A stretch of DNA of 64,000 nt from Mesorhizobium sp. M1E.F.Ca.ET.045.02.1.1 (GCF_003952485.1 NZ_CP034447.1:1984001-2048000), one strand, 5' to 3'; positions 42,575 through 52,352 are shown, numbered from the stretch's first letter. Numbers and translations are program-made. The notes: generated from the sequence alone by a model not told the origin.

Positions 42575-43666
42575 CTAAAATGCCGTCGCCGGCTCACGAA
42601 TTGTTCCACCTTCTTTCGGCAGCCCGGTCAAAAGCGCATGGACGAAGGCCAGTTTTTGCGCAGTCACGTCCGAAATGACGAAAGGATAGAGATCGGGCAG
42701 CCCCATGCAGCGGTTGATCGAATTGGAGGCCTCCGACAGCACCAGCCAGCGGGCCAGTACCTTCTCGAAGGGCTCGGGCGGTGGGGTTGGCTCGGCCGGA
42801 GCCGCCTGAAGCTTTCCACCCGTGTCACCGTGGGGCAGGGCGCCGGCCTCCACCGTCTCCAGCCGGCCGAGCGGGAAATTCAGCGCATGCACCATCTCCA
42901 GCGTGTCGGTGATATGCAGATAATGGGCCCAGGTTTCCGCCCAGTCCTCCCATGGATGGGACGTCGCGTAGGCCGAGATGTGCCGCTGCTCCCAGTCTGC
43001 CGGCGAGCCGTTGGCGTAGTAGGCCTTCAGCGCCTGCTCGTAGTCGGCCTGCTCGTCGCCGAAGAGGGCGCGGAAGGCCGAGAGCCGCCCGGGATCGTCG
43101 CGGATCAGCCGGTCCCAGTAATAATGGCCGAGCTCGTGGCGGAAATGGCCGAGCAAGGTGCGGTAATTCTCCCCCATCTCGACGCGCCTGCGTTCCCGCT
43201 CGGCGGAATCGGCTTCGGCGACATTGAGAGTGATCAGGCCGTTGTCGTGGCCGGTGAGGATGCGTTCGCCGCCCGGCCCGCCGCCGATCGGATCGGCAAG
43301 GAAATCGAAGGCGAGCCCGGCTTCGTCCTCGAGGCCGGTCTTGGGCGTGACCGGCAGCCCGAAGGCGAGCAGCGAATAGACGGCGCGTTTCTTCGCCGCC
43401 TCGACGCGGATCCAGCGCTGGCGGTTGCCGTCCACCGACAGGTCCGGGATCGTCTGGTTCAGTGCGCAGGCGCGGCAGAAGCCGTGGTCCGGCTCGGCCT
43501 GCCAGTTGCAGGCGCATTCGTCGGCATTGCCGCATGGAACGGCCTCGTCGGAAAGCACGAAATGCGCCCGCGCGGGGTCATAAAGCACGAGGCTGGAACA
43601 GTTCAGGCATTGGGCGTTCTCGAAATAAAGGCGGTGGCCGCAATGCGGGCAGTCGAACAGCTTCAT
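42575..43666 (-). CDS. Putative zinc-binding metallopeptidase with zinc ribbon
   Basis: This 363-residue protein starts with a zinc ribbon (MKLFDCPHCGHRLYFENAQCLNC) and a second cysteine cluster (CGNADECACNW ... GFCRAC). A zincin domain follows with HFRHELGHYYWD, an HExxH site, and ISAYATSHPWEDWAETWAHYLHI, a downstream ligand region. The family (DUF2248) is cytoplasmic and of unknown substrate. The length is normal. Confidence 0.92.
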   Translation of the reverse strand: MKLFDCPHCGHRLYFENAQCLNCSSLVLYDPARAHFVLSDEAVPCGNADECACNWQAEPDHGFCRACALNQTIPDLSVDGNRQRWIRVEAAKKRAVYSLLAFGLPVTPKTGLEDEAGLAFDFLADPIGGGPGGERILTGHDNGLITLNVAEADSAERERRRVEMGENYRTLLGHFRHELGHYYWDRLIRDDPGRLSAFRALFGDEQADYEQALKAYYANGSPADWEQRHISAYATSHPWEDWAETWAHYLHITDTLEMVHALNFPLGRLETVEAGALPHGDTGGKLQAAPAEPTPPPEPFEKVLARWLVLSEASNSINRCMGLPDLYPFVISDVTAQKLAFVHALLTGLPKEGGTIREPATAF

Positions 43667-43948
43667 CTGCTATCAACCCATGGGGACAAGGGCGGGCCTC
43701 GTGCAAACGCCGTGCGGCGCCCGGCGTTCCGATCCTATTTCGTCGCAAGGTCCGCGGAACCGGCGCCAATGATCACGACATCAACGTCTTCCATAAAGCC
43801 ACCCCGCCATAATAAATGCTTGATCGTAGGCAAATTCCCCGGCAATCGCCAGCAGCGAGCGGCACGCAGCCCGTGTGGGCGGTGACAATCGGGCGTTTCA
43901 CTGGCAGATTTGCAACCGGGACGTGATTCAGGCAACCAGGAGAACGAT
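43667..43948. other. Intergenic region with an oxidoreductase remnant
   Basis: About 280 bp. Apart from the 19-codon remnant at 43735-43794 no coding sequence is supported. The part before 43949 should contain the promoter of the transglycosylase gene. Confidence 0.45.
43735..43794 (-). pseudogene. Remnant of an FAD/NAD(P)-dependent oxidoreductase N-terminus
   Basis: A 19-codon frame reads MEDVDVVIIGAGSADLATK then stop. The first 13 residues match the Rossmann start of flavin-dependent reductases (VVIIGAGSAG), with the last glycine changed to Asp, and the rest of the gene is missing. A GGGGTGG sits upstream. It is best read as a decayed 5' end left by deletion. Confidence 0.6.
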
Positions 43949-44746
43949 ATGGCATTTTTTGCCAAGGGAAGGATTTTCGTGGCCGCGGCTGTGGCGGCAC
44001 TTGGACTGGCGACGGGCGCGCAGGCGGCGGCCAGTTGCGGCAAGAACGGCGCTGGCTTCGATGCTTGGAAGCAGCAGTTCGCCGCCGAAGCGCAGGCTGA
44101 GGGCGTGGGTCAGCGGGGCCTGTCCGCGCTGGCTGGCGCGACTTATGCAACCAGGACGATCGCTGCCGACCGCGCCATCCACAAGGCGTTCAGCGGTTCG
44201 GTGGAAGCGTTCATGAAGCGCCGGGGCGGGGCCGCGATCATTTCCAGGGGCCGTGCGCTGAAGAAGCAGAACGCGGCGATGTTCGACAAGATCGAACAGA
44301 ACTACGGCGTGCCGCCGGGCGTGCTGCTCGCCATCTGGGGCATGGAAACCGGCTTCGGCGCCTCGATGGGCAACCAGAACACGGTCTCGGCCATTTTGAC
44401 GCTGGCCTATGATTGCCGCCGCCCGGATTACTTTACCCCGCATGCCATTGCGGCGCTCAAGCTGGTCGATCGCGGCGCGTTGAGCGCCTCGTCGGTCGGC
44501 GCCATGCATGGCGAGATCGGCCACACGCAGTTCCTTCCCGGAAATGTCCTGAAGTATGGCGTCGGCAGCGGGAACCTGCGCGACAGAAATACCGCGCTCG
44601 CTTCCACCGCCAATTTCCTCAAAGGTCACGGCTGGCACGCCGGCGCGAGCTATGAGGCGAATATGGGCGCCATCGCCGGCTGGAATTCGGCAAGCGTCTA
44701 CCAGCAGGCCATCGCCCGCATCGCCGAGGCGATCGACGCCGACTGA
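43949..44746 (+). CDS. Lytic murein transglycosylase, MltB family
   Basis: This 265-residue secreted enzyme has a signal peptide (RIFVAAAVAALGLATGAQA) and the SLT_2/MltB catalytic domain: NYGVPPGVLLAIWGMETGFG, where the Glu is catalytic, then VSAILTLAYDCRRPDYF and MHGEIGHTQFLPGNVLKYG. It cleaves peptidoglycan strands to anhydromuropeptides. AGGAGAA precedes ATG 43949. It ends at a strong terminator. Confidence 0.94.
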   Translation: MAFFAKGRIFVAAAVAALGLATGAQAAASCGKNGAGFDAWKQQFAAEAQAEGVGQRGLSALAGATYATRTIAADRAIHKAFSGSVEAFMKRRGGAAIISRGRALKKQNAAMFDKIEQNYGVPPGVLLAIWGMETGFGASMGNQNTVSAILTLAYDCRRPDYFTPHAIAALKLVDRGALSASSVGAMHGEIGHTQFLPGNVLKYGVGSGNLRDRNTALASTANFLKGHGWHAGASYEANMGAIAGWNSASVYQQAIARIAEAIDAD

Positions 44747-44767
44747 CACGGGCAGCGACCAAGCAAC

Positions 44768-44798
44768 AAAAACCCGGCGGAAACGCCGGGTTTTTGTT
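44768..44798 (+). terminator. Rho-independent terminator after the transglycosylase gene
   Basis: AAAAACCCGGCG GAAA CGCCGGGTTTTT: a perfect stem with a GAAA tetraloop and T-run, 22 bp past the stop. Confidence 0.93.
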
Positions 44799-44833
44799 TA
44801 TTACACAGGAAGTTAGCGAAAGCCGGGAAAGCG

Positions 44834-44993
44834 GTAATCTCCCCCCTTGAGGGGGAGATGTCGCCGAAGGCGACAGAGGGGGTCGCCGCGCGTGGGGCGC
44901 CAGCGTCGTCTCTCATCGCGCGAAAAGCGTTGGTGTTCTGTGCGAGGCGACCCCCTCTGGCCTGCCGGCCATCTCCCCTCGAGGGGGGAGATT
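44834..44993. repeat. Mosaic inverted repeat, family A copy 7
   Basis: Arms as in copy 1; modules TCGCCGAAGGCGA on the left and GCCTGCCGGCC on the right. Between the terminator above and the argG stop. Confidence 0.85.
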
Positions 44994-45000
44994 ACCAGCC

Positions 45001-46221
45001 TCACCGGCGATTCCTTGCCGCAAGCGTGCGCAGCCGGAGCGCGTTGAGGCGGATGAAGCCGGCGGCGTCCTTCTGGTCGTAGGCGCCGCGGTCGTCCTCG
45101 AAGGTGACCAGCGCGTCGGAATAGAGCGTCTTCTTCGACTTGCGGCCGGTGACGATGACATTGCCCTTGTAAAGCTTCAGCCGCACCGAGCCTTCGACAT
45201 CCTCCTGGCTCTTGTCGATCATCGCCTGCAGCATGACGCGCTCGGGCGAGAACCAGAAGCCGTTGTAGATGAGCTCGGCGTAGCGCGGCATGAACTCGTC
45301 CTTGAGATGCGCCGCGCCACGGTCGAGCGTGATCGATTCGATCGCGCGGTGGGCGGCGATCAGGATGGTGCCGCCGGGGGTTTCATAGACGCCGCGCGAC
45401 TTCATGCCGACGAAGCGGTTCTCGACAAGGTCGAGGCGGCCGATGCCGTTGTCGCGGCCGAGGTCGTTGAGCGCCGCCAGCATGGTGGCCGGCGACAGCT
45501 TCTTGCCGTTGAGCGCGATCGGATCGCCCTTGAGGAACTCGATCTCGATTTCGGTGACGGCGTCCGGCGCGTCCATCGGCGAGACGGTGCGCTGGTGGAC
45601 GAATTCCGGCGGCTCGCTCCACGGATCCTCCAGCACCTTGCCCTCGGAGGACGAGTGCAGAAGGTTGGCGTCGACCGAAAACGGCGCGTCGCCGCGCTTG
45701 TCCTTCGGCACCGGGATCTGGTGCTGCTCGGCGAAGTTGATCAGGTCGGTGCGCGACTTGAACGACCAGTCGCGCCACGGCGCGATGACCTTGATGTCGG
45801 GGTTCAGCGCATAGGCGGAGAGCTCGAAGCGGACCTGGTCGTTGCCCTTGCCGGTAGCACCGTGCGCAATTGCGTCGGCGCCGGTCTCCCTGGCGATCTC
45901 GACCAGATGCTTGGAAATCAGCGGCCGGGCGATCGAGGTGCCGAGCAGATAGGTGCCTTCGTAAACTGCATTGGCGCGGAACATCGGGAAGACGAAGTCG
46001 GAAACGAATTCCTCGCGCACGTCGACGATGCGGATATCCTTGATGCCCATCATCTCGGCCTTGCGGCGCGCCGGCTCCAGCTCGCCGCCCTGGCCGAGAT
46101 CGGCAGTGAAGGTGACGACTTCGGCCCCGAGCTCGGTCTGCAGCCATTTCAGGATGATGGAGGTGTCGAGGCCGCCGGAATAGGCGAGCACGACTTTCTT
46201 GACGTCTTTGGTCTTGGACAT
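45001..46221 (-). CDS. argG: Argininosuccinate synthase
   Basis: This 406-residue enzyme ligates citrulline and aspartate with ATP in arginine synthesis. It starts [28 protein letters not shown] (ATP-binding SGGLDTS) and continues with [35 protein letters not shown] and RKSKKTLY. The length is normal. It is transcribed alone, with mosaic repeats on both sides. Confidence 0.98.
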   Translation of the reverse strand: MSKTKDVKKVVLAYSGGLDTSIILKWLQTELGAEVVTFTADLGQGGELEPARRKAEMMGIKDIRIVDVREEFVSDFVFPMFRANAVYEGTYLLGTSIARPLISKHLVEIARETGADAIAHGATGKGNDQVRFELSAYALNPDIKVIAPWRDWSFKSRTDLINFAEQHQIPVPKDKRGDAPFSVDANLLHSSSEGKVLEDPWSEPPEFVHQRTVSPMDAPDAVTEIEIEFLKGDPIALNGKKLSPATMLAALNDLGRDNGIGRLDLVENRFVGMKSRGVYETPGGTILIAAHRAIESITLDRGAAHLKDEFMPRYAELIYNGFWFSPERVMLQAMIDKSQEDVEGSVRLKLYKGNVIVTGRKSKKTLYSDALVTFEDDRGAYDQKDAAGFIRLNALRLRTLAARNRR

Positions 46222-46322
46222 TGTTGGCGGTTCCGCGGGTAAAAAGCTTTCGGGGGCGAGTATCACGGCGTTTCCGGCTCATGCAAGAGACGAAGGGGCG
46301 CAGGGCGAGGCAATCGCAGCAC

Positions 46323-46484
46323 GTGATCTCCCCCCTTGAGGGGGAGATGGCCGCGAAGCGGCCAGAGGGGGTCGTCTCACATAGATCGCCGGCGCTGTTT
46401 TCGTCGCGGAAAAATGCCGGCGCTTCACGCGCGGCGACCCCCTCTGTCGCCTTTGGCGACATCTCCCCCTCAAGGGGGGAGATT
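46323..46484. repeat. Mosaic inverted repeat, family A copy 8
   Basis: Modules GGCCGCGAAGCGGCC on the left and GTCGCCTTTGGCGAC on the right. Between the divergent argG and LysE genes. Confidence 0.85.
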
Positions 46485-46567
46485 GTGCCGCCGCCACGCC
46501 GGCAGTTGCTGGCGAAACGGACATGGCTGCGCTATAGGGTCTGCGATCCATCCCGCAGGGGCGAGCC

Positions 46568-47209
46568 ATGTCCTTCATTCCCGACACCACGACGCTGATC
46601 CAGTTCGCCATCGCGACCGTCATCCTGGCGATCACGCCCGGACCGGACATGACGCTGTTCGTGTCGCGGACGCTGAGCCAGGGCCGCGCCACAGGCTTCG
46701 CCTCGATGACCGGCGCGCTGTGCGGCACGCTGATCCATACCACGCTGGTGGTGGTCGGCGTCTCGGCGCTGATCGTGGCTTCGCCGATGGCCTTTTTCGC
46801 GCTGAAGATCTTTGGCGCCGGCTATCTCGTCTTCCTGGCCTGGCAGGCGGTGACGAAGGGCTCGGCCTTTTCGCCGGAGAAGAAGGAGGGGCCGCGGATC
46901 TCGCTGTTCCGCAGTTGGGCGGCCGGGCTCGGCGTCAACCTGCTCAACCCGAAGATCATCCTGTTCTTCATGACCTTCCTGCCGCAATTCGTCTCCGCGC
47001 ATGACCCGAACGCGCCGGGAAAACTGTTCTTCCTCGGCGTGATGTTCGTCGTGCTGGCGATTCCGGTGACGGCGCCGATGGTGCTGGCGGCGGAGAAATT
47101 CGCGGCGGCGATGAAGGCGAGCCCCCGCGTCACGCGCGTGGTCGACTATCTGTTCGGCGGCGTGTTCTCGGCCTTCGCGCTCAAGATCCTGACGGCGCAG
47201 GCAAAGTAA
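46568..47209 (+). CDS. LysE/RhtB family amino-acid exporter
   Basis: This 213-residue membrane protein has about six helices and the family motif AITPGPDMTLFVSRTLSQGRATGFASMTGALCGTLIH near the N-terminus. LysE/RhtB proteins export amino acids such as lysine, arginine, homoserine or threonine; the substrate is not identifiable here. Transcribed alone; convergent with the next gene. Confidence 0.93.
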   Translation: MSFIPDTTTLIQFAIATVILAITPGPDMTLFVSRTLSQGRATGFASMTGALCGTLIHTTLVVVGVSALIVASPMAFFALKIFGAGYLVFLAWQAVTKGSAFSPEKKEGPRISLFRSWAAGLGVNLLNPKIILFFMTFLPQFVSAHDPNAPGKLFFLGVMFVVLAIPVTAPMVLAAEKFAAAMKASPRVTRVVDYLFGGVFSAFALKILTAQAK

Positions 47210-47222
47210 GCCTGCGCCGATC

Positions 47223-47690
47223 TCAGGCTTCCGGATCGAGCAACGGCTCGCGGCGCCAGCTGCCGGCCCAGCGGCCGGCGGAGAGCCAGTAGAAGATGCC
47301 GCCGACCATGCCGCTGCCGACCAGCGCGAGCCTGACATTGTTGTCGGTGACATCGAAGTCGGCATCGCCGATATTGTGCGCGAAGCCGAGGAAGACGACG
47401 GCGATGACGGCGCCGCCCAGCGCGTAGAACAGCCAGTCGCGACGGCCGAGCACTTCGGCGATCAGGATGACGATCGCCGCCGGCATGAAGCCGAAATAGG
47501 CGACGAACAGCGCCACGAAAGGCACCGAAAAATAAAGCGCGGGTGCGATCGTCGAATGCCCGGGCTCCGGCGCATAGGCGAAATAGCCGAGGAAGAGCAG
47601 ATTGAGGAAGGCGCTGGCCGCCAGCGAGGCGACCGCATAGCCGATCAGGATGACGGCGAAGCGGACGAGATAGGCGATGATACGCCTCAC
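47223..47690 (-). CDS. Conserved membrane protein of unknown function
   Basis: This 155-residue protein has about four to five membrane helices ([97 protein letters not shown]). The start is a GTG at 47690 that overlaps the rlmN stop (GTGA), indicating coupled translation. It is often found behind rlmN in rhizobia, but no function is known. Confidence 0.85.
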   Translation of the reverse strand: MRRIIAYLVRFAVILIGYAVASLAASAFLNLLFLGYFAYAPEPGHSTIAPALYFSVPFVALFVAYFGFMPAAIVILIAEVLGRRDWLFYALGGAVIAVVFLGFAHNIGDADFDVTDNNVRLALVGSGMVGGIFYWLSAGRWAGSWRREPLLDPEA

Positions 47691-48922
47691 GCCTCGCCGT
47701 GCCCCGCAATCATCATTGCCTCGAGCGCCAGCCGGTCGACCTTGCGCATGCGCTCCGATTCCGACTTCAACTGGCCGCAGGCGGCGAGGATGTCGCGGCC
47801 GCGCGGCGTGCGGATCGGCGAGGCATAGCCGGCATTGTTGATGTAGTCGGCGAACTTCTCGATCGTCTCCCAGTCCGAGCACTGGTAGTTGGTGCCGGGC
47901 CAGGGGTTGAACGGGATCAAATTGATCTTGGCCGGAATGCCCTTGAGCAGCTTCACCAGCGCCTTGGCGTCTTCGAGGGAATCGTTGACGTCTTTCAGCA
48001 TCACATATTCGAAGGTGATGCGCTTGGCATTGGAGAGACCGGGATAGGCGCGGCAGGCGGCGATCAGCTCCTTCAGCGGGAACTTCTTGTTGATCGGCAC
48101 CAGAAGGTCGCGCAGATCGTCATTGGTGGCGTGCAGCGAGATCGCCAGCATGACGCCTATCTCCTCGCCGGTGCGGGCGATCTCCGGCACGACGCCGGAG
48201 GTCGACAGCGTGATGCGGCGCTTGGACAGGGACAGCCCGTCGCCGTCGGAAGCGATCAGCAGCGCCTTCTTCACCGCCTCGAAATTGTAGAGCGGCTCGC
48301 CCATGCCCATCATGACGATGTTGGAGACCTTTCTGCCCTCGGCCGGCACGATGGCGCCGTCCGGCGTGTCGCGGTCGGGGAAATCGCCGAGCCGGTCGCG
48401 CGCGGTGAGCAACTGCGCCAGGATTTCTTCTGTCGTCAGATTGCGCACCAGCTTCTGCGTGCCGGTGTGGCAGAAGGAGCAGGTCAGCGTGCAGCCGACC
48501 TGCGAGGAGATGCAGAGCGTGCCGCGGCCTTCCTCGGGAATGTAGACGGTCTCGATCTCGACCGGCCTGCCGGCGCCGCGCGGCGGAAAGCGGAACAGCC
48601 ATTTGCGCGTGCCGTCGGCGGAGATCTGCTCCTCGACGATCTCGGGCCGCGCGACGGTGAAATGCTTGTCGAGCTCGGCGCGCAATTCCTTGGAGATGTT
48701 GAACATATGGGCGAAGTCGGAGACGCCGCGCACATACATCCAGTGCCAGAGCTGCTGCGCGCGCATCCTGGCCTGGCGCTCAGGGACGATGCCGGCCGCG
48801 ACGAGGGCGGCGCCAAGCTCGGCGCGGGTCAGGCCGATCAGCGACGGCTTTTCGGCCGCCGGGGTGCGGGCGCGCAAGGCGTCGCGTGCGCCTTCGGCGG
48901 TCAGATCGAATGAAAGGGTCAT
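47687..48922 (-). CDS. rlmN: 23S rRNA (adenine-2503-C2) / tRNA methyltransferase RlmN
   Basis: This 411-residue radical-SAM enzyme methylates A2503 of 23S rRNA. It has the cluster motif [19 protein letters not shown] (CxxxCxxC), [33 protein letters not shown] and late catalytic cysteine region around [26 protein letters not shown]. It is the first gene of a two-gene unit with the membrane protein. Confidence 0.97.
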   Translation of the reverse strand: MTLSFDLTAEGARDALRARTPAAEKPSLIGLTRAELGAALVAAGIVPERQARMRAQQLWHWMYVRGVSDFAHMFNISKELRAELDKHFTVARPEIVEEQISADGTRKWLFRFPPRGAGRPVEIETVYIPEEGRGTLCISSQVGCTLTCSFCHTGTQKLVRNLTTEEILAQLLTARDRLGDFPDRDTPDGAIVPAEGRKVSNIVMMGMGEPLYNFEAVKKALLIASDGDGLSLSKRRITLSTSGVVPEIARTGEEIGVMLAISLHATNDDLRDLLVPINKKFPLKELIAACRAYPGLSNAKRITFEYVMLKDVNDSLEDAKALVKLLKGIPAKINLIPFNPWPGTNYQCSDWETIEKFADYINNAGYASPIRTPRGRDILAACGQLKSESERMRKVDRLALEAMMIAGHGEA

Positions 48923-49223
48923 GGTTGCGCCAATATAAGCGGTTTGCGGCCGATTTCAGCATCGTGCCCGAAATGAAGCGAGGCGCATAGCACAGGTTGC
49001 AGGCGGAGTCATGGGGCCGGGCTTTCCTTCTCCCACAAGGGGAGAAGGGAGAGGCGCCGATCGGCAACGACGTTACTCTTGAGTATCCGCTCTTCGGCGG
49101 TGACCGCTGACCTGCGCGCCGTCCTCAGCCCGATCACATAGTCGTGTTGGTGTAACGCTTCGCCAACCCGCAGCGAACCCTGAAAGGGGCAATTGTGCCC
49201 CCCGCAAAACGGGAGTGAGCAGA
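48923..49223. other. Intergenic region with a solitary mosaic-repeat arm
   Basis: About 300 bp separating divergent genes. At 49027-49050 a single family B arm (CCTTCTCCCACAAGGGGAGAAGG) is present without its partner. The remainder should hold both promoters. Confidence 0.5.
49027..49050. repeat. Mosaic repeat family B, solitary arm
   Basis: Only the outer hairpin arm is present, with no core or opposite arm, so this is either a remnant or a minimal form. Confidence 0.75.
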
Positions 49224-49523
49224 ATGCATTCGATCAAGCTTGTAGCGATTGCCGGCCTTGTCGGCCTGTCCGTCTCGCCGGCGCTTGCCGAGGACGCGAT
49301 GGGAACGATGACCATGATGAAGGGCGGGCAAGTGACGGCGATCATGCCCGACGGGCATATGGGCACCATGACGCCTGACGCGAAGATGGGCGCCGAAATG
49401 ATGAAGACGGCGAAGCCACTCAAGCATTGCATGATGATGATCACCGACGCCAAGGGCAAAGCCTACGTGATCGACACGTCGACCAAGAAGGCCCAGGCCG
49501 AATGTGAAAAAATGGCGATGTGA
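49224..49523 (+). CDS. Small secreted methionine-rich protein
   Basis: This 99-residue protein has a signal peptide (KLVAIAGLVGLSVSPALA). The mature ~77 residues contain about 15 methionines in clusters (MGTMTMMKGG, DGHMGTMTPDAKMG, HCMMMITD), two cysteines and two histidines. Met/His clusters often bind copper(I), but no known family is recognised and this is inference. GGGAG precedes ATG 49224. Confidence 0.8.
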   Translation: MHSIKLVAIAGLVGLSVSPALAEDAMGTMTMMKGGQVTAIMPDGHMGTMTPDAKMGAEMMKTAKPLKHCMMMITDAKGKAYVIDTSTKKAQAECEKMAM

Positions 49524-49557
49524 GCGAAACGGCGGCAAGCCGGTGGGATGAAAGCAA

Positions 49558-49583
49558 AAGGCCGGGCTTGGAGGCCCGGCCTA
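49558..49583 (-). terminator. Terminator of the IalB-like gene
   Basis: GGCCGGGC / GCCCGGCC stem; on the minus strand it is followed by TTTT, right after the IalB-like stop. May also slow transcription from the other side. Confidence 0.75.
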
Positions 49584-49603
49584 ATCGTCAGATTGGCTTT
49601 TCG

Positions 49604-50110
49604 CTATTTACACTTGGCGATCGAGGACAGCGCCGCCGAAATGCCCTTCAGCGAAAAGACGTAAGAAGTGGGGTTGCCGCGGCCGGACTTCGCCTGCACC
49701 TTCATGTCGGTGCCGGTCTTCATGGCGGCGATCAGGACCGGTTCCTCTGCCGCGTTCTCGACCCAGGCCGACTTGCCGCGGGTGAACATCGAGAAGGTCT
49801 TCTTGTCGATGGTGACGGTGGCCTTGGAGCCTTCCTGGAAATTGTAGCCGGCGATGAATTGCGGCTCGTAGGAGACCTGCTGACCCGGGCGCTGGCTGAC
49901 GAAGAAGAACATGTCGCCGTGATCGAGCGACGGCGGCTGCTTGTCGGTCGGAACCGTCAGCACGTAGCAGACTTTGCCGCCCGCCGACTGGTAGCTGTAG
50001 GTGCCCCAGGCGTTGTGCTGGCCGATCTTGGTCGCCTGCTGAGCCAGCGCCGGCCCCGCAAAAGCGGCCGCCAGGACCAGGCTCGAAACCGTAGCAATCA
50101 ATCCGCGCAT
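49604..50110 (-). CDS. Invasion-associated locus B (IalB) family protein
   Basis: This 168-residue protein has a signal peptide (LIATVSSLVLAAAFAGPALA), then the IalB pattern: WGTYSYQSAGGKVCYVLTVPTDKQPP ... FFVSQRPGQQVSYEPQFIAGYNFQEGSKATVTIDKKTFSMFTRGKSAWVENAAEEPVLIAAMKTGTDMKVQAKSGRG ... YVFSLKGISAAL. Such periplasmic proteins occur throughout Rhizobiales; the Bartonella homologue aids erythrocyte invasion, but in free-living rhizobia the role is unknown. Confidence 0.92.
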   Translation of the reverse strand: MRGLIATVSSLVLAAAFAGPALAQQATKIGQHNAWGTYSYQSAGGKVCYVLTVPTDKQPPSLDHGDMFFFVSQRPGQQVSYEPQFIAGYNFQEGSKATVTIDKKTFSMFTRGKSAWVENAAEEPVLIAAMKTGTDMKVQAKSGRGNPTSYVFSLKGISAALSSIAKCK

Positions 50111-50375
50111 CGTTCTTCCCGTATTCCAACTGGTGCGGAGGCGGGCCGCCTGGCGTCCTGCCGTCGCTTCATTTTGATTTAATCAGGGTTACCAAACGGT
50201 GAATTGTCCTCAAGAAAAGGAACTCACCCCAGGAAACCGCCACCATTCGCGCCACCGCTGGAAATGCGGCGATCACGATGTCCCGGCGCGAACTTGGAGG
50301 CCACGAAAGCGGCAAGAGTTTGTCTTTTCGCGCGGGCGGTTTCGCGGTGTCGTTGTGCCAAAATGTCGGCCAGGG

Positions 50376-50738
50376 TCAACGCTTGTCAGCCAGTGCGTCC
50401 CTGGCGGCCTGCCGGTGCGCCGGCGTGATATGGGCGCTGACAGCGGTGATCGCGGCGGTCAGCACGGCAAGGTCGTCGGTGAAGCCGAGACCGAAAACGA
50501 CGTCGGGAATGAAATCCACCGGCAGGACGAAATAGCCGAGCGCGGCGATGAGGATGCCCTTGGCGCGCAGCGGCGTATCCTTGTCCATGGCGCAATAATA
50601 GGCGGCGACCACCTCGTCCATGAACGGGATCTGCCGGGCAGCCTTCTTGGCGGTGCGCCAGAATTTCTCGCGCACCTCGCCTTCGCCGGCGAGCTTGTCG
50701 CCAAAGCCGAAGAAATCAAAACCGGATTCCTGCGCCAT
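50376..50738 (-). CDS. DUF1232 (YkvA family) protein
   Basis: This 120-residue protein shows IPFMDEVVAAYYCAMDKDTPLRAKGILIAALGYFVLPVDFIPDVVFGLGFTDDLAVL, the DUF1232 motif with a hydrophobic helix and DxxPD pattern. Probably membrane-associated; function unknown. ATG 50738 has AAGGAGAG upstream. Confidence 0.9.
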   Translation of the reverse strand: MAQESGFDFFGFGDKLAGEGEVREKFWRTAKKAARQIPFMDEVVAAYYCAMDKDTPLRAKGILIAALGYFVLPVDFIPDVVFGLGFTDDLAVLTAAITAVSAHITPAHRQAARDALADKR

Positions 50739-50868
50739 CAGTCTCTCCTTGGCCGCGCGTGTCCTTGCACGTCGGCCCGCCGCGGGAGATGTGGTGAAAG
50801 CGCTGCCTCGCTGCAAGAGTTCGGGTGGCTGTTGGCCCGGAAATCGCACTCCGTCCGGCAGGCCGCCT

Positions 50869-51162
50869 CTAACCGAAGTAGCGGTTCATCCGCTTCGCCA
50901 ATTCGATATCGAGCGCGGTCACGCCGCCGGCATCGTGCGTGTTCAATGTCACGTCGACGGTCTTGTAGACGTTTGACCAGTCGGGGTGATGGTCCATCTT
51001 TTCGGCGGCCAAAGCCACGCGGGTCATGAAGGCGAAGGCCTCGGAAAAGTTCTTGAAGCTGAAGCTGCGCTTGATGGAGGCGCCGTCGGCGGCCAGCGAC
51101 CAGCCTTCGAGTTCCGCCAAAGCGGCGGTGATCGCTTCCTTGCTGAGTTTCTCTCTGGTCAT
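50869..51162 (-). CDS. phhB: Pterin-4a-carbinolamine dehydratase
   Basis: This 97-residue enzyme recycles tetrahydrobiopterin cofactor. The hallmark [40 protein letters not shown] is complete. The start at ATG 51162 gives the family length. No phenylalanine hydroxylase gene is nearby. Divergent from the phosphatase gene. Confidence 0.95.
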   Translation of the reverse strand: MTREKLSKEAITAALAELEGWSLAADGASIKRSFSFKNFSEAFAFMTRVALAAEKMDHHPDWSNVYKTVDVTLNTHDAGGVTALDIELAKRMNRYFG

Positions 51163-51215
51163 GTCGATTTCCTGTGCTATTCGGGAAAAATGACCCGCAC
51201 CATAGCGCCGGATCG

Positions 51216-51734
51216 ATGAGCGCAAAGCCCATAAATTCCGTTCTGTTCGTCTGCCTCGGCAACATCTGCCGGTCGCCTTTGGCCGAAGGCATCTTGCGCG
51301 CCGTCCTGGCGGAGCGCGGAGTGGGTCACGACATCGTGCTCGATTCGGCCGCGACCAGCGGCTGGGAGGTCGGCTCGGCCCCGGATCCGCGCTCGATCGC
51401 GGTCGCCATTCGCCACGGGATCGACATTTCCGGGCAAAGGGCCCGCAAGATAGCACCAGAGGATTTTTCGCGATTCGACCTGATCCTCGGCATGGACCGG
51501 TCGAATGTGCACGACCTCAAGGCGCTGGCACCGCAGGCCGCGCGCGACCGCGTCCATCTCTATCTGGACTTTGCGACCGGAAGCGGACGAGACGTGCCGG
51601 ATCCCTATTATGACGGACCGGAAGAGTTCGCTTCGGTCTACCGCATGATCCGCGAGGCGTCGGAAGCGCTGGCGAAGCGGCTGGACGCGCGCGCGTCGGC
51701 GCCGACCAACGGCCAGGCTTCCTCGACGATGTAA
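51216..51734 (+). CDS. Low molecular weight protein-tyrosine phosphatase
   Basis: This 172-residue enzyme has the P-loop [20 protein letters not shown] (CX5R) near residue 13 and the general acid [10 protein letters not shown] near residue 130, standard for LMW-PTPs. Targets are unknown; some act on arsenate or on polysaccharide kinases. ATG 51216 is preferred to an upstream in-frame start. Its last 97 bp run over the end of the convergent RNA ligase gene. Confidence 0.94.
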   Translation: MSAKPINSVLFVCLGNICRSPLAEGILRAVLAERGVGHDIVLDSAATSGWEVGSAPDPRSIAVAIRHGIDISGQRARKIAPEDFSRFDLILGMDRSNVHDLKALAPQAARDRVHLYLDFATGSGRDVPDPYYDGPEEFASVYRMIREASEALAKRLDARASAPTNGQASSTM

Positions 51735-52234
51735 GGGCCGCCGCCGACCGAATCGCGCGACGACATCAGGACGAAGCGGCCGACGCGGAAGGGCAGCGCG
51801 GAAAAATTGCCGCGCGCCGAAAGATATTGCGCGACGTCGAGCGGGCTCGCATTGCGCAGGCGCGCAAGCGTCACATGCGGCGTGAACTTGCGCGGATCGG
51901 CGGGCAGGCCGAGCCGCTGGCAGATGCGGTCGATCTCGCCCTGCAGCGCCACCAGGTCCTGCGATACGGACACGCCGGCCCACACAGCATGCGGCTTTTT
52001 TCCCCCGAAAGCACCGACACCCGAAAGCGTCAGGGGGAACGAGGGGCGGTTGACCCGGTCGAGTGCGTTGGCGATCTCGTCGGCGACATGGCCCTCGACA
52101 TCGCCGATGAAGCGCAGCGTCAGGTGATAGTTTTCGACATCGATCCAGCGGGCTCCGGGCAGGCCGCCCCGGAGCAGGGACAGCGAAAGAGCAGCGTCAC
52201 GCGGAATTTCGAGGGCGGTGAAAAGACGTGGCAT
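51638..52234 (-). CDS. thpR: RNA 2',3'-cyclic phosphodiesterase (2'-5' RNA ligase family)
   Basis: This 198-residue 2H phosphoesterase has both catalytic HxT/S motifs, NYHLTLRFIGDV and FTPHVTLARLR, in the right order. Members join or cleave 2'-5' RNA linkages; in vivo role unclear. The last ~30 residues ([20 protein letters not shown]) lie in the overlap with the phosphatase gene and look like an extension. Confidence 0.93.
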   Translation of the reverse strand: MPRLFTALEIPRDAALSLSLLRGGLPGARWIDVENYHLTLRFIGDVEGHVADEIANALDRVNRPSFPLTLSGVGAFGGKKPHAVWAGVSVSQDLVALQGEIDRICQRLGLPADPRKFTPHVTLARLRNASPLDVAQYLSARGNFSALPFRVGRFVLMSSRDSVGGGPYIVEEAWPLVGADARASSRFASASDASRIMR

Positions 52235-52352
52235 GAAAAGCCTCCTGTCCTCGAATCGAAACTCTCACCCCTAGCGAATCATCGATATCCGCGCGGGGCA
52301 AGCGGTTTGTTGTCCACAAAGTTTCCCCAACGGAAACCGTGGCATTCCAGCC

